64,000 bases of DNA, taken from Nymphaea colorata (lineage: Eukaryota > Streptophyta > Magnoliopsida > Nymphaeales > Nymphaeaceae). The number at the start of each line of letters is the position of its first letter. The stretch's first letter is position 1. The position numbers were made by a program, and so were the translations under genes. The notes beneath the pieces are model-generated. The model was not told where the DNA came from and ran no database searches. It saw only the letters and a program-made list of their open reading frames with translations. Of the stretch, positions 50,001 to 63,171 are shown one piece after another. The stretch covers positions 31,655,706-31,719,705 of the forward strand of contig NC_045139.1 in NCBI RefSeq assembly GCF_008831285.2. Direction: 5' to 3'.

Positions 50001-53000
50001 AGAGCAAGTCCATCAAGACATGGCTTATGCGCATATTTGAGGTTGTATTCTTAACCTTTAGGGCACTACTTTAAGTTTTCCTTTACATCTTTGCTCAAAC
50101 TGCATGTAAGCAACTGCCTGTTGCCTTCACATGCACATAAGTTTTTTCATTTCTGTGACCAAAGTGCTTATTGCCCATGTAAATGAACAGGATTGTGGTA
50201 ACAGTGATGTTGAAGGAGTTGACTCTACAAATGCATGTTATGGAGGAACTGCAGCTTTATTCAACTGTGTGAACTGGGTAGAAAGTAGCTCATGGGATGG
50301 ACGCTATGGCCTTGTAGTATGCACTGATAGTGCGGTACAAACTTTTAATCTTTTTGTGTATCTGTCAGTTAGCATTTTTGTATTCAAAAGTTAGCCACTT
50401 GATGCTCTGGGTTTTCATGCTTGGTGGCACTTTGATTCTTTAGTTTGAATGCTACCTGTAAGTGATAGAAGACAAGTTCCCCTGCGCATTTACTTGTATG
50501 ACGTATTATTGTTCATCGTTTCAAAACTCAAAAGAAAATTTGATGAAAGAAATGTTTGATATCGACTCATTCACACGTGCAAGTGAAGACTGTCAAAATG
50601 TAAATCATGATACTGTGGCTTGAAGTTATCAGAGTAGTAAATAAAAATTATAGTTGATGTAGATAAATATGAATTAGAAAAATGACATGAGGTCTTCTTC
50701 GTCGAAGTATGGCAGCTTAGCTTGCCTCAGACCCCAATGATGCTGACCATTTCATATCATACGTGTGTTCTTTATATCATAAATATGATTCACAATTAGT
50801 ATCTTCACGAACAGGCTCTTTCATGGTAATTGACTTTAGTTTTGGAACTTCTTATTTCGTTTTAAATATTTAATTTTTTGGCATTTCATTAATTTCTGTT
50901 ATTGTGTTAACCCTAGTTTTTCAGTCACTAAACTGTAAACATGAAGAGTGATGCTCACCCTCTGTTGAGATGAAATGAACTCTTAAGCTATGAAGGCAGA
51001 TAATTTCTATATGGCTTTGATGATCACTGGTTTTAACTGTTTGTTTGCTATCTAGATGTAGAGAGTAGGGAATTGTTCTGTCCTGCACATAGGCGAACAT
51101 GGTTTGAATACATTAAGGCTTGAAACAGGAGTAGGTATATGGCCTCTCCATACGTATGCTGGTACCCAAGCATGAGTATCATATCTTGGGCAGTCTCATC
51201 TGCCTCGTCCAGCAACATGAGATAATAGAGATACGCTAACGCTAATTTGGATCTGGATGGTGTAAGGCCTAAATTTTCATGCAACCTATTCTGATGAGTT
51301 TAGGTTCAGGCACAGATTCTGTTGTTTACAAAAGTGAGCACCAAATGAGCTAGCAATTTGAATATGCTCATGAGCACCACAGTTAGTAGTGCCAACCACA
51401 TAGTATTTGTAATTTTGTATGACTTCCAAGTGAAACAGTGCTTTATCATTCATGGAATGGTTAAATTTGTCATGTATATAGATTGGTGTAGTTCAATGAT
51501 ATGTTTTGCATATACAACATGTCAAATCAAATTTGTCTGTGCAGAACTGCTATTCATTGCTCAATCGCCTACTGCTTGTTAGATGCTATGTGAAAAACTG
51601 TTGACTTTCCTCTGCATCTTGCCTTTATATCGTACTCTGCACTTAACTGCAGCTTTACTTCTAGGTTTATGCAGAAGGGCCTGCGAGACCCACAGGGGGT
51701 GCTGCTGCAATTGCAATGTTGATTGGGCCCAATGCTCCTATCGCGTTTGAGAGTAAATACAGGGGAACCCACATGGCTCATGTTTATGATTTCTACAAGC
51801 CCAATCTTGCAAGTGAATACCCAGTATGCTTCTCTACCGTTCATCAGTGTATATCTAGTCAGAGTTGATTGTGATTATGCTCAAATTAATTTGTTCTTCA
51901 ACATCCTCGGATTGTTGAATCTGGCTTGCCAGGATAAAACTCTGTTAGTTTATACTGATTTTCATTTATTCTTTTCTCAGAATGGCATAATTGAAATTTC
52001 ATTTGAAAATACTTTGTCCTTGGCACCCATCTTTATTTTTGGTTTCCCAAATGCTTTACTGGAGAACATTATGGAACCTTTAGTAGTAAACAAGACTAAA
52101 CTGCATGATTGGATTTAGAGCTGGCTGCTTTTATTTATGTTTTGTTCACTCATATAGGACCTGCTCTGATCTACTAAGTGGCATTTTCATTTTCTTGGCA
52201 CATATATATTTCACTTGTTGATTTATCATTTCTGATATGCAAAAACTCTCTTATTGTTCTTCAGTTCTATTAGTCTTGTCGTCAAACCTCATTTGATGTT
52301 TTATTCTCAATAAAAGGAAGAAGCTAATTTGTCGAATATACCTCTATTCATGACAACTAATTTTCTGCTTGATGCCTTTAGTTTGGCTGATAGTATGCTG
52401 CTTAAGCTTTTGAACAAGCTCTTGTGTTGAGCCAAATAAAATTTGCTGACTCATATAAGGTGGAGAAATATAGTATTAGAAAGTCAAATTTTTGCTATCT
52501 ATTAATCGCAGACTGAATTTTAGGGATTTTAATGTGTCATGGACAAGTCAAGGCGATGCATTTGTGGTCACTGACCAGGCAGACACATGTACATAGTCCC
52601 CGATGCTGTTGAACATTCACAAGGCACAACACCAAGTCACCTGATCTGCAATCTAGCAGCCCTCATGAGATAGAAGTGTAACATCAGCATAATCCAATGA
52701 AAGATGCTGGGATTTAGGATCCCCACCCTTTTATTGCAAAGGAATTATATATATGAGAAAGAACAATGCATCAGCACAACCGAAAAGAAAACAGCGGCAC
52801 AACATCAGCATATTCAAGCACACTAATTCTAATAAGAAAAAGGTTTTTTTACTGCACAGACCACACTGCTGTATTTCTCAAACATTAATTGATCTTTTTT
52901 CCTTATTCTGGTTTTTCCAGATAAATGTGTGTGCTTTTGGAAGTTTTGTTGATTTTTCTTTCTTGAGCTAATTATAAAAGGTGATTCTTTGAAGTAACTT

Positions 53001-56000
53001 AGAATTTTGATTTTGTTATCAACCCATGCTGGTTATTGGTAGCTGTAGGCCCTTGAGAGGCCCTGGTCAACCTGGTTGTGATTTGAAAAATAATTCAGAA
53101 ATTTAACTTAGGATTTTGAACGATAACTTAAGAAATTTCTTATTGGTATTAGCAACTTCAATCTTTGCTTTACAAATGTTTTATACTAGCCGAGATAGAT
53201 TTATGAGTTTTAGGCTTTTAGCTAATAGCTTGTTTGAAGTTTTGAACAGTATGGATTGACAATAGAACCTCGTGAGGGAATGACTGGTTTATCTAACTTA
53301 TTCTGATGCTTATGAATATAATTTTCTCTAGTGGAAATGTATATGGAAATTGGAATATGTACAATGAATGAATTTAGTTTTGTAGAGTCATCCCTTTGAA
53401 ATATAATCACACTTTTCTGTTCTATCTTTTGTTGTTGGTGAAGCTTTCCTTGCATGTACATTTTTTTTTAACTTGATATACGTTTTATATTGTTATTTGT
53501 TTAGGCATACTATGTTGCTTCTTCCTGTGTAGGTTGTGGATGGGAAGCTTTCACAGACTTGCTACCTTATGGCAGTAGACTCTTGCTATAAAAGATTTTG
53601 CAGCAAGTATGATAATTGATAGGATCTATTGGACGTTTCATTTCTTAGTTTCTCGCCTCATTTTCGAACTATGATCATCTTGTTGCTTATAATTTTTTTT
53701 CAGATACGAGAAATTTGAAGGGAAACAGTTCTCTGTTCTTGATGCAGATTACGTAGCCTTCCATTCTCCCTACAACAAGGTATTTTGTTGTTAACTTATA
53801 TGATATTTCTTTGTAGCTTGTTCATTTTTTATCTGTTAAGTTTCCGAGCTTGTATAAATTAGTGGTAAAATATTGATGCAGCTTGTGCAGAAAAGCTTTG
53901 CCCGACTTGTTTTCAATGACTACTTGCGGAATGCCAGGTTCGAACCATGTGTACATAAGCCTTTTATTATGCATCCAGTTTTCATTACCTATGGGTTGAA
54001 ATGGATGATATAGTCTATGTGGTTATATATGCTTAATTAGTAGGTGGTGTTGCGGCCTGCCTTTGTAGACATTTTTTCCTGCCCTACTGCATATATTTAT
54101 GCAGTTTGCATTGCTCGGTAATTTTTTGCTTTCCTGTAGGTCATAACTACTCTACTGTGATACATGAGAGTTGTTAAAATATAAATCCTTCACCAGCACG
54201 TTGAAGAGGAGTCTCTTAGGATTCCACCTCCTTGTAGAATGTGTTAAGATATTTAATGTCCTTGTAACATGTGAAGAGTCTCCTAGGATTCTATGTTGTA
54301 GTTAATATCCTTGTTATATGTGAAGTCTCTTAGGTTTCTATGATGTAATTAATGTCCTTGGAGCTTGTGAAATCTCCTAGGATTCTACGATTGGAGACTC
54401 TTAGAATTCTGGAAATGGGATTATAAATAGAGGCCGTGCAAACCATTTTGGCTACGGCTTCTTCTCCTCAGTTTCTTCTTGTTTTCATTCTCTCTTTCCC
54501 TCTCTCTCTCTCTCCCTCTCTCTCTCTCTATCTCTATCTTCCTGCGTGAGTGCTGTTTTCTGGTTACAGATATTGGTGCTAGATTTCTATCATGGTATCA
54601 GAGCGCCAGGTTACGTTATCTCTACCAAACGAAATGCCCAAACAGGTCTGATCTGGTTAGAACTCTTTTCTCATCTTGTCTCTATCCTGAATTTACTTTT
54701 TTCTTGCGCAATTCTTGTTCCTTTTTCTTCTTGCTTACCCAAGGACACATCTTGTTATATCGTGTCTTCTTTCCCTCTCATCTTCTACCTATATACCATT
54801 CCTTTCTGCTGTCATGGAAAACCTTTCGCATTCTAGCATGTCCTCAAGTTTTCTTCCTCACCTTATTACCGAAAAACTCAACCATGAGAATTATCTGATC
54901 TGGAAAAGGCAAATCATGCCTTTCATAAGAAGTCATGGCCTCTTTGGACATCTCGATGGTTCAACAAAGGCTCCACCAATATCCGTCTTACAGGAAATAA
55001 AAAATGAGGCAGGAGAAGTTATTGCTGTTCATGAAGACAACAATCCTGAACATGCTATGTGGATGAGACGTGATCAAAGTCTGGTTGCGTATATTTTGTC
55101 CACTTTATCTCAACAAGTGTTACTTTCAGTTTCTGATGATTGTACTGCAGAAGAATTATGGGAAACCCTTGCTGATACCTTTTCCCAAATATCAGAAGCT
55201 TGAATTATGTACTTAAAGAAAGAATTTCAGAATTTGAGCAAAGGTTCAACGTCTATCATGGATTATTTGGGGCGTATTAAGGCCGTCGCAGACCAACTTA
55301 CTGCCTCAGGGAATAACATTTCTGATAAGGAAAAGGTGCAGCAAACCTTGAATGGACTTGGGCATGATTATCATGCTTTTATTACAGCTCTTGAGGTCCT
55401 TCCTGTTCTGCCTTCCTTCAACGAACTACAAGGTAAACTTCTCCAACATGAAATGAATATGAAAAGAGTCATTGAAAGGACTGATCAAGGGAACTCCCAA
55501 AATGTATTGGCTATGAATGTAAAGTTTGGTAAGAGCCATGGGAACTCCAACCATGGTGGTCGTGGCATTCTACCAACACCACATAACCAAGGTATGTCTC
55601 CTTTGGACACTTCAAGAAAAATACCAATTTGTTTTCAGTGCAACAAGAAAGGACACATGAAGGCACAATGTTGGTTTAATCCTCAAAATAAAAACAAAGG
55701 GGTAAGCCATGATTATAAACAAGGAGGACAAAGTTCTAAATCCACCGCTGAAGATATGCAACAGCTATTGATGACCGCATTCTCAAAGATGACTATAAAG
55801 CAAAATGAGCAAGGAGAATGGTTCTTGGATTCAGGTGCAGCTACCCATGTGACAGGAAATGCAGGTAAATTGACTAACTTATCCCCTCATTACGGTAGAA
55901 GTTGCATTATAACAGGTGATGGAAAATCTCATCCTATTACACATATTGGAAATGCACATATTCCATTGTCATCCTCGTCTTTATCACTGTCTAATGTTGT

Positions 56001-59000
56001 TCTTGCTCCCAATATCAAAAAGAACATCATATCCATTTCTAAACTCATTGATGATACAAGCTCTTCTGTTGAATTCACACCTTCTTCTGTCTATGTCAAG
56101 GACCTCCAAACGAAGAAAATGTTCGCTAGAGGGGAGCGTCAAGGGAATATGTACGTCCTCAAGGAATGTCTACCCAAGGATTCATCCACTTTTGATATAG
56201 GATTGAAGACATTTTCTCTTTCTCATAATGCGTCATCAGTGCCAAGTTCTTGCCATTTTCAATCAAAAGTAAGGGGCCCTAACCAATTTTTGGAGTCTGA
56301 TTTGTGGCATAGTCGGCTAGGACACTGTGGTCGACATTTCATTGAAAAACTTGTCACAGATAGTCTCATTCCAAGATCAAGTTTACCTCTTACTTCAAGT
56401 GTCAAAAAATGTTAAGTTGTGGACTTTGTAAGAGTCATGTTTTACCTTTCCATAATATAAATCAAAGGGCTTCCAAACCTTTTGAAACTATTTTTTCTGA
56501 TGTATGGGGGCCAGCCCCTATTGATTCCATGTCTGGGTCAAGATATTATGTCTTATTCATTGACTCTTACTCACGTTTCACCTGGATTTACTTCATGAAA
56601 CACAAATCAGAAGTACCTCACATATTTCGAAACTTCTATGCCATGATTCAAACTAAATTTTCATCCAATGTGGTGCATTTTCAATGTGATGGAGGGGGAG
56701 AATATTCCTCGCTTGATTTTATTGAATTTCTACGTGAAAAAGGGATAACTAGACAAATTTCCTGCCCTTACACACCACAACAAAATGGTGTAGTTGAGCG
56801 GAAACATCGACATATAGTTGAAAGCGCCATGAGCATGATGCATGATACTAATGTGCCCATTTCCTTGTGGACTGAAGCCTTCCATACTGCTGTATACATA
56901 ATAAATTGTTTGCCTATGACACTCTTGATGTCTAAATCGCCATATTTTACACTCTTAGGCAAACAACCTGATTACAAGAACTTGAAGGTTTTTGGTTGTG
57001 TATGCTATGTTCACGTTGATACTGCCTTGAGGAACAAGTTTCAAGACAAAGCTATTCAATGTAGATTCGTTGGATATGCTGATGAATATAAAGGTTTTCG
57101 ATGCTATGATCCAACAACTAAACGTATCAAAACTTCAAGAAATGTCATTTTTGATGAACATAGTTTTGATAATACAAATGAAATGCCTATGACCATTGAA
57201 TCTTATGATCCCTGGACCAGTACACAGTTATTTAATGCAGATCCTGTTATAGAAAATGATGTGCCTCAAAGTGAAGATTCAGAGAGAGCAATACAACCGT
57301 CGGATATGGCTCAAAGTGAAAATCAAGAAGATCCAACACAGTCATCAAGTCATCATGAAAACAATAATGAAGAACAGAGCAACGATGCACATCGGTATTC
57401 GGGTCTTATCTACAGTCGACGACTAAGGGACAGAGATGCTCACAGTGAAGAAGACAACATGCCCCACCTTAGAAGATCCCAACGCATTCGTCATCCCATT
57501 CACAGGTGGGTTAGCTATGATTCTTTATCACTTGATTTTCAGTTATTCATGGCAAAAGTTGGCAAGGAGGAAGAACCTACTTCATTTGATCAAGCATCAA
57601 AATCACATCATTGGAGAAAGGCTATGAAAGAAGAAATGGATGCCTTGCATGAATGTGGAACATGGGAGATCGTTCCGAGGCCACACGAAAAGAACGTAGT
57701 GGGCTCCAAATGGGTATACAAAATTAAATACAAACCTGACGGCAGCATAGAAAGACACAAAGCAAGGTTAGTAGCAAAAGGGTTTACACAACAATATGGA
57801 GAAGATTATGATGAGACATTCAGTCCTGTGATCAAAATGGGAACAATTCGCGTGATTATATCATTGGCAGTTGAATATGGATGGAGACTACATCAAATGG
57901 ACGTGAAGAATGCTTTTCTTCATGGTGATTTAAGGGAGGAAGTATATATGGAACAACCTCCAGGATACACGAAAGGAGACTCTCATGCATGGGTTTGCAA
58001 ACTAAGAAAATCTATTTATGGACTTAAGAATGTGGTTTTCGGAGATGTCCTCTAGATCACTCTCTTTTCATTTATCGAAAGGAAAACATATTTACTTTAC
58101 TTCTTATATATGTTGATGATATTGTTATCACAGGCAATTCAGAAAAACACATAGAAGAAGCTAAAGTTTTGATGATGCAAAACTTCAAAATGAAAGAGCT
58201 TGGTGATTTACGATTCTTTCTTGGAGTGGAGATTGATAGGGACAATAATCGCCTCACATTGACACAACAGAAATACACGTTGGATCTGCTGAAAAAGTCA
58301 GGTATGTCTGATTGTAAGCCTGTTGGAACTCCTAGTGTTCTAAATCAAAGACTAAGTGCTCAAGATGGGGAGTTATATGAAGATCCTACGCAATATCGAA
58401 GTATTGTTGGGGCACTTCAATATCTTACATTTACTAGACCAGATATTATATATGCTGTGAATCAAGTATCTCAATTTATGCATGCACCTAAAGATACTCA
58501 CATGGATGCTGTCAAAAGAATATTAAGATATCTTAAAGGGACAGCAGGAGATGGCTTAGTTTATGGTAAGAGTGAAAATATAACTACTGGACATCAACTT
58601 ATGACATTCACAGATGCAGATTGGGCTGGAGATCCCGATCAAAGAAAGTCCATTTCTGGTTTTTGTATTTTCATTGGACGTAATCTTGTGTTTTGGAGTT
58701 GTCGAAAGCAAAAGGCAGTAGCAAGATCCAGCACTGAAGCTGAATACAGATGCATGGCTGCAGGTACTGCTGAAGTTACATGGGTTAGACATTTGCTAGA
58801 AGACATTGGAGAAAAGATTAAAACATCAATGTTAATGTGCGATAATCAAAGCGCTATTAACATTGCCTTTAATCCCGTACAACATGGTCGAACAAAGCAC
58901 ATTGAGATTGATCAACACTTTGTTAGACAAAAGGTGGAAGACAAGGAGATTCAGCCTATTTATGTTCGTACAGATGAACAAGTTGCAGACTTATTTACAA

Positions 59001-61710
59001 AAGGATTAACAAAGGAACGATTCTGGTTTCTAAAAGGCAAGTTGTACATGGTGCAAAACCATGCACAACTTGAGGGAGGGTGTTAAAATATAAATCCTTC
59101 ACCAGCACGTTGAAGAGGAGTCTCTTAGGATTCCACCTCCTTGTAGAATGTGTTAAGATATTTAATGTCCTTGTAACATGTGAAGAGTCTCCTAGGATTC
59201 TATGTTGTAGTTAATATCCTTGTTATATGTGAAGTCTCTTAGGTTTCTATGATGTAATTAATGTCCTTGGAGCTTGTGAAATCTCCTAGGATTCTACGAT
59301 TGGAGACTCTTAGAATTCTGGAAATGGGATTATAAATAGAGGTCGTGCAAACCATTTTGGCTACGGCTTCTTCTCCTCAGTTTCTTCTTGTTTTCATTCT
59401 CTCTTTCCCTCTCTCTCTCTCTCCCTCTCTCTCTCTCTATCTCTATCTTCCTGCGTGAGTGCTGTTTTCTGGTTACAGATATTGGTGCTAGATTTCTATC
59501 AAGAGTTAGTCAAAACAACAAGATCTTGGAAAAAAGAAATTCGGAACATTGTTCACTTGAATTATCATTTGATTTTATCCTGAGTTTGGTTTCATGCACT
59601 TGAATATGTGGGGTTGCCGATTAGTTCCTAAATTTTATTTTCCTTTAAAGTATCCTGGAACTCTTAAATATGTGTGTATTTCCATTTCGGGATCTCTTAA
59701 TATGTATCCTTGCCGAGAACTTCCCAACCGATACTTTTTCTTCTCTTAAGGCAGCCCCAAGTTATTGGCAGAATCTACTTAAATTTCTCCATGGATATCC
59801 CCTTGTTGAGAAATTCTTGAATGATGCCTTTAGCAGAGAATTCGAATGTCAAATGTGGCCTTTAATGTTTTTTTTTTTAATTGTGCTGCAAAATGTAGTA
59901 TTAGACTGCATTATTAAGTTCATTCTTCTTCATCTATTCATAGGTCTGTGGGGGAGGATGCGAAGGCAAAATTGGCACCATTTTTAGCTCTGAATGGTGA
60001 TGAGAGTTATCAAAACCGTGATCTTGAAAAGGTTTTTTTTTAACCTTTATAAGTTTATAGACTTTAAGACTGTGTGGGGCTGAACTCCATCCATGGCTCT
60101 ACTATTTGTCACGTTTGTGTTTTTTTTTTTTTTCCCAGAGATCACATTGATAGTCATAGTTTCATTTATCTGTACTAAATTGATATCCTTCCATGTTGCC
60201 TTTTAGGTATCTCAACAAGTGGCCAAACAACTATATGATATGAAAGTGCAACCATCAACCTTGTTACCAAAGCAAGTTGGCAACATGTATACTGCATCTA
60301 TTTATGCAGCTTTTGCATCTATTATTCATAACAAGCACAAATCCTTGGTAAATCTTTTGTTTGACTCTCTCTCTTCTTGGACATGAATGCAGTGTGCTTA
60401 CAATTGGTTAACTAATTGCAATATCTACAGGAAGGGCAAAGAGTCTTGATGTTCTCCTATGGCAGTGGTCTTGCTTCAACCATGTTCTCCTTGAAATTAC
60501 ATGATGGTGAACTTCCTTTCAGTTTATCAAACATTGCCAATGTGCTTGGTCTCTCCAAAAAGCTGGAGTCCAGACATGTGGTATGTCCATCACTTGTTTG
60601 TCTATTGGGGCGTTCATTTTTTCATACTTGTTCATCACTGCAATTTTAAAGATGATTTTGGTAACTTCTTTTTTTCTGATTCTGAATGTGGTCTGAGATT
60701 GGTCAAGAAATGAATGGGCTGTCTGACAAGCAATGAGTTGGGTTCTTCTTAGTCATGTAGAACTATCTGCATACATTTCGTCATGCTAATTTTCCTTAGT
60801 GGTAGCATACCCTTTGAAGTTTTGGTTGAGTACATAACTGGTTCGTCAACTTCATTTTTTCCTGAATCTATGTATTCCCTTGTTACATTCGTATTTTAGT
60901 ACTTTGTTGTTGGTTATAAACCTAAGCAAGCAGAATTGTTCCACGTGCTGGACAAGTCGGTTGTCAACTTAGGCTTTCTTGCAAAACCGACATAATTGAA
61001 ATAAGTTAGATTTCATCCTTGGTTTGGTTCTTCTCTGTAAAAGCACCAGGAATTGTCAGTTCTCAGCAAGTATGAGTGCCATCACTCCATCCCGTATTTC
61101 AAATTGGAAGCAAAAATTTGAGAAGGGCTTTTGGTCAAGTGCGTCTTTCAGAAAACCAGCCTTTCTCAAAAGTTTATGGACGGACATTCTACCACCATAA
61201 ATTTTGTCTGTATCAGGCCATAATATTATGTTATTCTTGCTCTGCCCCCATTCCTGTGGAGCCTATTCTAGTCTTGTTCAATAGTCCGTACATGGATTTT
61301 TCTGCTTTATAGTGCACATATTTGCTTGGGTACACAATTTGCCTCGCTGCACCATAAAACACAGCCACATCTACACTTGGTAATATTTCCTTGTTTTCAT
61401 GTTTAATTTGTCTTGCTTGTCTAGAAATTTGATGTTCTTAACTGCCTCTTTTGTTGCTATTCTTCTTTTTTTCTTTTATCTTGGGGGCCAGTTTTCACCA
61501 GAAAATTTTGTTGAAAATATGCATCTGATGGAACACCGATATGGAGGTAAAGGATTTGTTACGGGTGGCGACAAGAACTTGTTGTCCAATGGAACATTCT
61601 ACCTAACGGAGGTCGATTCTGCGTACCGGAGGTTTTACGCCAAGAAGTCGGAAACTGGGGTTGCAAATGGAACGACCATCCATGAAAATGGCATTGCCAA
61701 TGGTCACTGA
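47030..61710 (+). CDS. HMGS: Hydroxymethylglutaryl-CoA synthase (mevalonate pathway)
   Basis: Twelve exons: 47030-47101, 47347-47453, 49909-50041, 50191-50334, 51665-51823, 53533-53606, 53704-53779, 53882-53937, 59944-60031, 60207-60347, 60431-60580 and 61492-61710. They give 472 residues, the usual plant length. The enzyme condenses acetyl-CoA with acetoacetyl-CoA to HMG-CoA in the cytosol, the step before HMG-CoA reductase. Catalytic residues are all present: Glu82 (GRLEVGSET), Cys120 ([11 protein letters not shown]) and His250 (AFHSPYNK); the CoA-side motif is [14 protein letters not shown]. The C-terminus carries an extra Asn/Gly-rich tail ([15 protein letters not shown]). The first intron seems to use a GC donor (CAG then GCAGCA). 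Intron 8 holds a full-length Copia element in the same sense, stretching it to about 6 kb. Coding sequence is intact. Confidence 0.97.
54172..54592 (+). repeat. 5' LTR of the Copia element
   Basis: 421 bp from TGTTAAAATATAAATCC to GATTTCTATCA. U3 holds several degenerate tandem units built on AGTCTC(C/T)TAGGATTCTA. A TATA box (TTATAAATAG, 54421-54430) and a CT-rich R/U5 follow. Confidence 0.97.
54593..54604 (+). promoter_or_regulatory. Primer-binding site (initiator tRNA-Met)
   Basis: TGGTATCAGAGC immediately follows the LTR. It is the complement of the initiator tRNA-Met 3' end, used by most plant Copia elements to prime minus-strand synthesis. Confidence 0.9.
54814..59086 (+). pseudogene. 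Copia gag-pol polyprotein, three lesions
   Basis: From the ATG at 54814: gag domain, then a TGA at 55201-55203 where a CGA Arg codon is likely (SEA, stop, IMYLKKEFQ). Next come zinc knuckle [14 protein letters not shown] (from about 55630), protease [13 protein letters not shown], and pre-integrase [10 protein letters not shown] one-base frameshift lies at the A6 run 56404-56409. The integrase core follows ([29 protein letters not shown]), then RT ([23 protein letters not shown]). At about 58029 a small deletion removes roughly 17 codons after YGLK and shifts the frame. RT YVDDIV and RNase H ([21 protein letters not shown]) follow. The final stop lies inside the 3' LTR. Confidence 0.93.
59066..59080 (+). 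promoter_or_regulatory. Polypurine tract of the Copia element
   Basis: TTGAGGGAGGG ends exactly at the 3' LTR. Such tracts prime plus-strand DNA synthesis. Confidence 0.85.
59081..59501 (+). repeat. 3' LTR of the Copia element
   Basis: 421 bp, identical to the 5' LTR except T for C at 59343. The polyprotein stop TAA falls at its positions 4-6. Confidence 0.97.
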
Positions 61711-62060
61711 ACCACCCTTGGTCTACAGTTGGCTGTGTGGAGGTACTAGTTTGCTCATGTATGTTTTAGAGAGGTTGTTTTAGAGAGGTTGTAGCTCAAG
61801 CTGATAATATATTTTTTTTTTCAAACATGTCGCTGAACTGCTCCAAAATATCAAACTAATTTATGTTAACATGGGACCTTCTTATCTTCTGATTAGTGAG
61901 AGTGGTTTACTCTTTGTTCCTCTTGTTCTTTTCCTTTTTCTTTTTTGGTTGGGGAGATCATGAAACCTTTCGAATTCCCTAGACGGTGGAGGTTCATGTT
62001 TGTTGGTTCTTTGCATAGCTCCTTTTAGATGAAGCTCTCACCTTCGAATCACAATGCAAA

Positions 62061-62066
62061 AATAAA
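62061..62066 (+). terminator. AATAAA polyadenylation signal, HMG-CoA synthase
   Basis: AATAAA in GCAAAAATAAAATATGG, about 350 bases after the stop. It is the best plus-strand candidate in the 3' flank. Confidence 0.4.
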
Positions 62067-62802
62067 ATATGGCGGAATGCTGAAAAATGGATTGTTCCAT
62101 GTTATATGTAGAGTGTTTGTTTGCGCCCATATGAGGTCATTTAATAAGAAGAACATTGTGTTATAATTCATTATTTAAAGAAACATAGTATGATTATGAA
62201 TATCATTTCGAGATTCAATAATCAAACACTGAACATAATCGTACTAGAACGGTGTTTTCGAAGCAGGCAAGGACAAAGTTCTTATCAAACCCTTCTTACC
62301 ATGCCACACGACAAGGCCACGACATTCTGCCCTTCTCTTGGATGCGGTGGGACTTTGGAGTTTACTAAACAAAAACTTAGAAGCGAAATTCTTGTAATCG
62401 GAGAAAAAAGATCCGCAGCTCTTTTCAACCTCACTTTCAACGATAATTTACTTTAAGTTTCTATTCGATAACTTTTGTTATGAAAAATACAGAAACCAGT
62501 TTTAGAATTAAAATGTTTCGAAGCCTGAATACTACACTACATACTTTAATTTGGGACTTGCTCTTGTCAGCATTTATAGTCCAAAAGAAGTAATGAACCA
62601 GACCTCTTAAATGTGAACCTCCTTACAGCACATTTATCCCATAACAAATTCGATTTTATATTCTGTAGAGTAATTTTTCTTTTAATTACTAATTAAAAAA
62701 AGCTTAAAAAAAAAGAAAAGAAAAAAAGAACAGCGGAGCGTTGCTGCGGGCCCCGCAGCAGAGAGTGGCCCCCACGAGCCAACTATAAACCGGCCTCTCC
62801 GT

Positions 62803-63171
62803 GTGGGCCCCAGGAAAGGAGGGGAAACGATGGGGGACCAGGAGCAACGCGTGGGAGGGTAAAACGCAAAGGCCGAACCGAAGGAGACGACGTTTAGTTT
62901 AAACGAGGGGGGTCCGGCCGCTAGCCTGGCCTGGCTCCCTTTTTTTTTTTCGTGGATATGTTGTGGGACCCAGAAGGTGGGGCCCTTTGGGAAAGCCCCT
63001 CCAATCAGCGAGTCACGTGACTGCAAAATGGCCAACCCCCAACCCCCCCCTTCTTTCCTCTGTGGTCCCCACATACTTCCCCCACCCGACCAGACCCAGC
63101 ACGGGCAAAAGCTGGGCCCCACCCCTTCCAACCCCGCTTTTCCACAACGTACACCACCCCCGAGGCCCCAC
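62803..63171. promoter_or_regulatory. Cluster of five class I TCP motifs (GTGGGNCC/GGNCCCAC)
   Basis: Exact matches lie at 62803-62810 (GTGGGCCC), 62963-62970 (GTGGGACC), 62977-62984 (GTGGGGCC), 63115-63122 (GGCCCCAC) and 63164-63171 (GGCCCCAC). This is the binding consensus of class I TCP factors. The cluster is about 350-700 bases beyond the stop codon of a class I TCP gene. GC-richness raises the chance rate, and function is unproven. Confidence 0.4.

Larger units (their letters stand above)
54172..59501 (+). mobile_element. Ty1/Copia LTR retrotransposon, 5330 bp, coding-defective
   Basis: Two 421-bp LTRs (TG...CA) flank a 4488-bp interior and differ at one base (C at 54434, T at 59343). 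The target duplication AGAGT is perfect (54167-54171 and 59502-59506). A primer-binding site follows the left LTR and a purine tract precedes the right LTR. Domain order gag, zinc knuckle, protease, integrase, RT, RNase H is Copia-type; the gag start ([20 protein letters not shown]) looks Ale/Retrofit-like, an inference. The element sits in intron 8 of HMG-CoA synthase in the gene's sense. The polyprotein is broken in three places, so movement would need proteins from another copy. Confidence 0.97.

Noticed and set aside
51048-51284. 78-codon minus-strand frame in an HMG-CoA synthase intron
   Set aside because: Intronic, antisense, no domain; possibly repeat-derived but not identified.
62929-62940. 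GCCTGGCTCCCT, matching the first part of miR160
   Set aside because: Only 12 bases match, the continuation is poly-T, and no star arm is seen.
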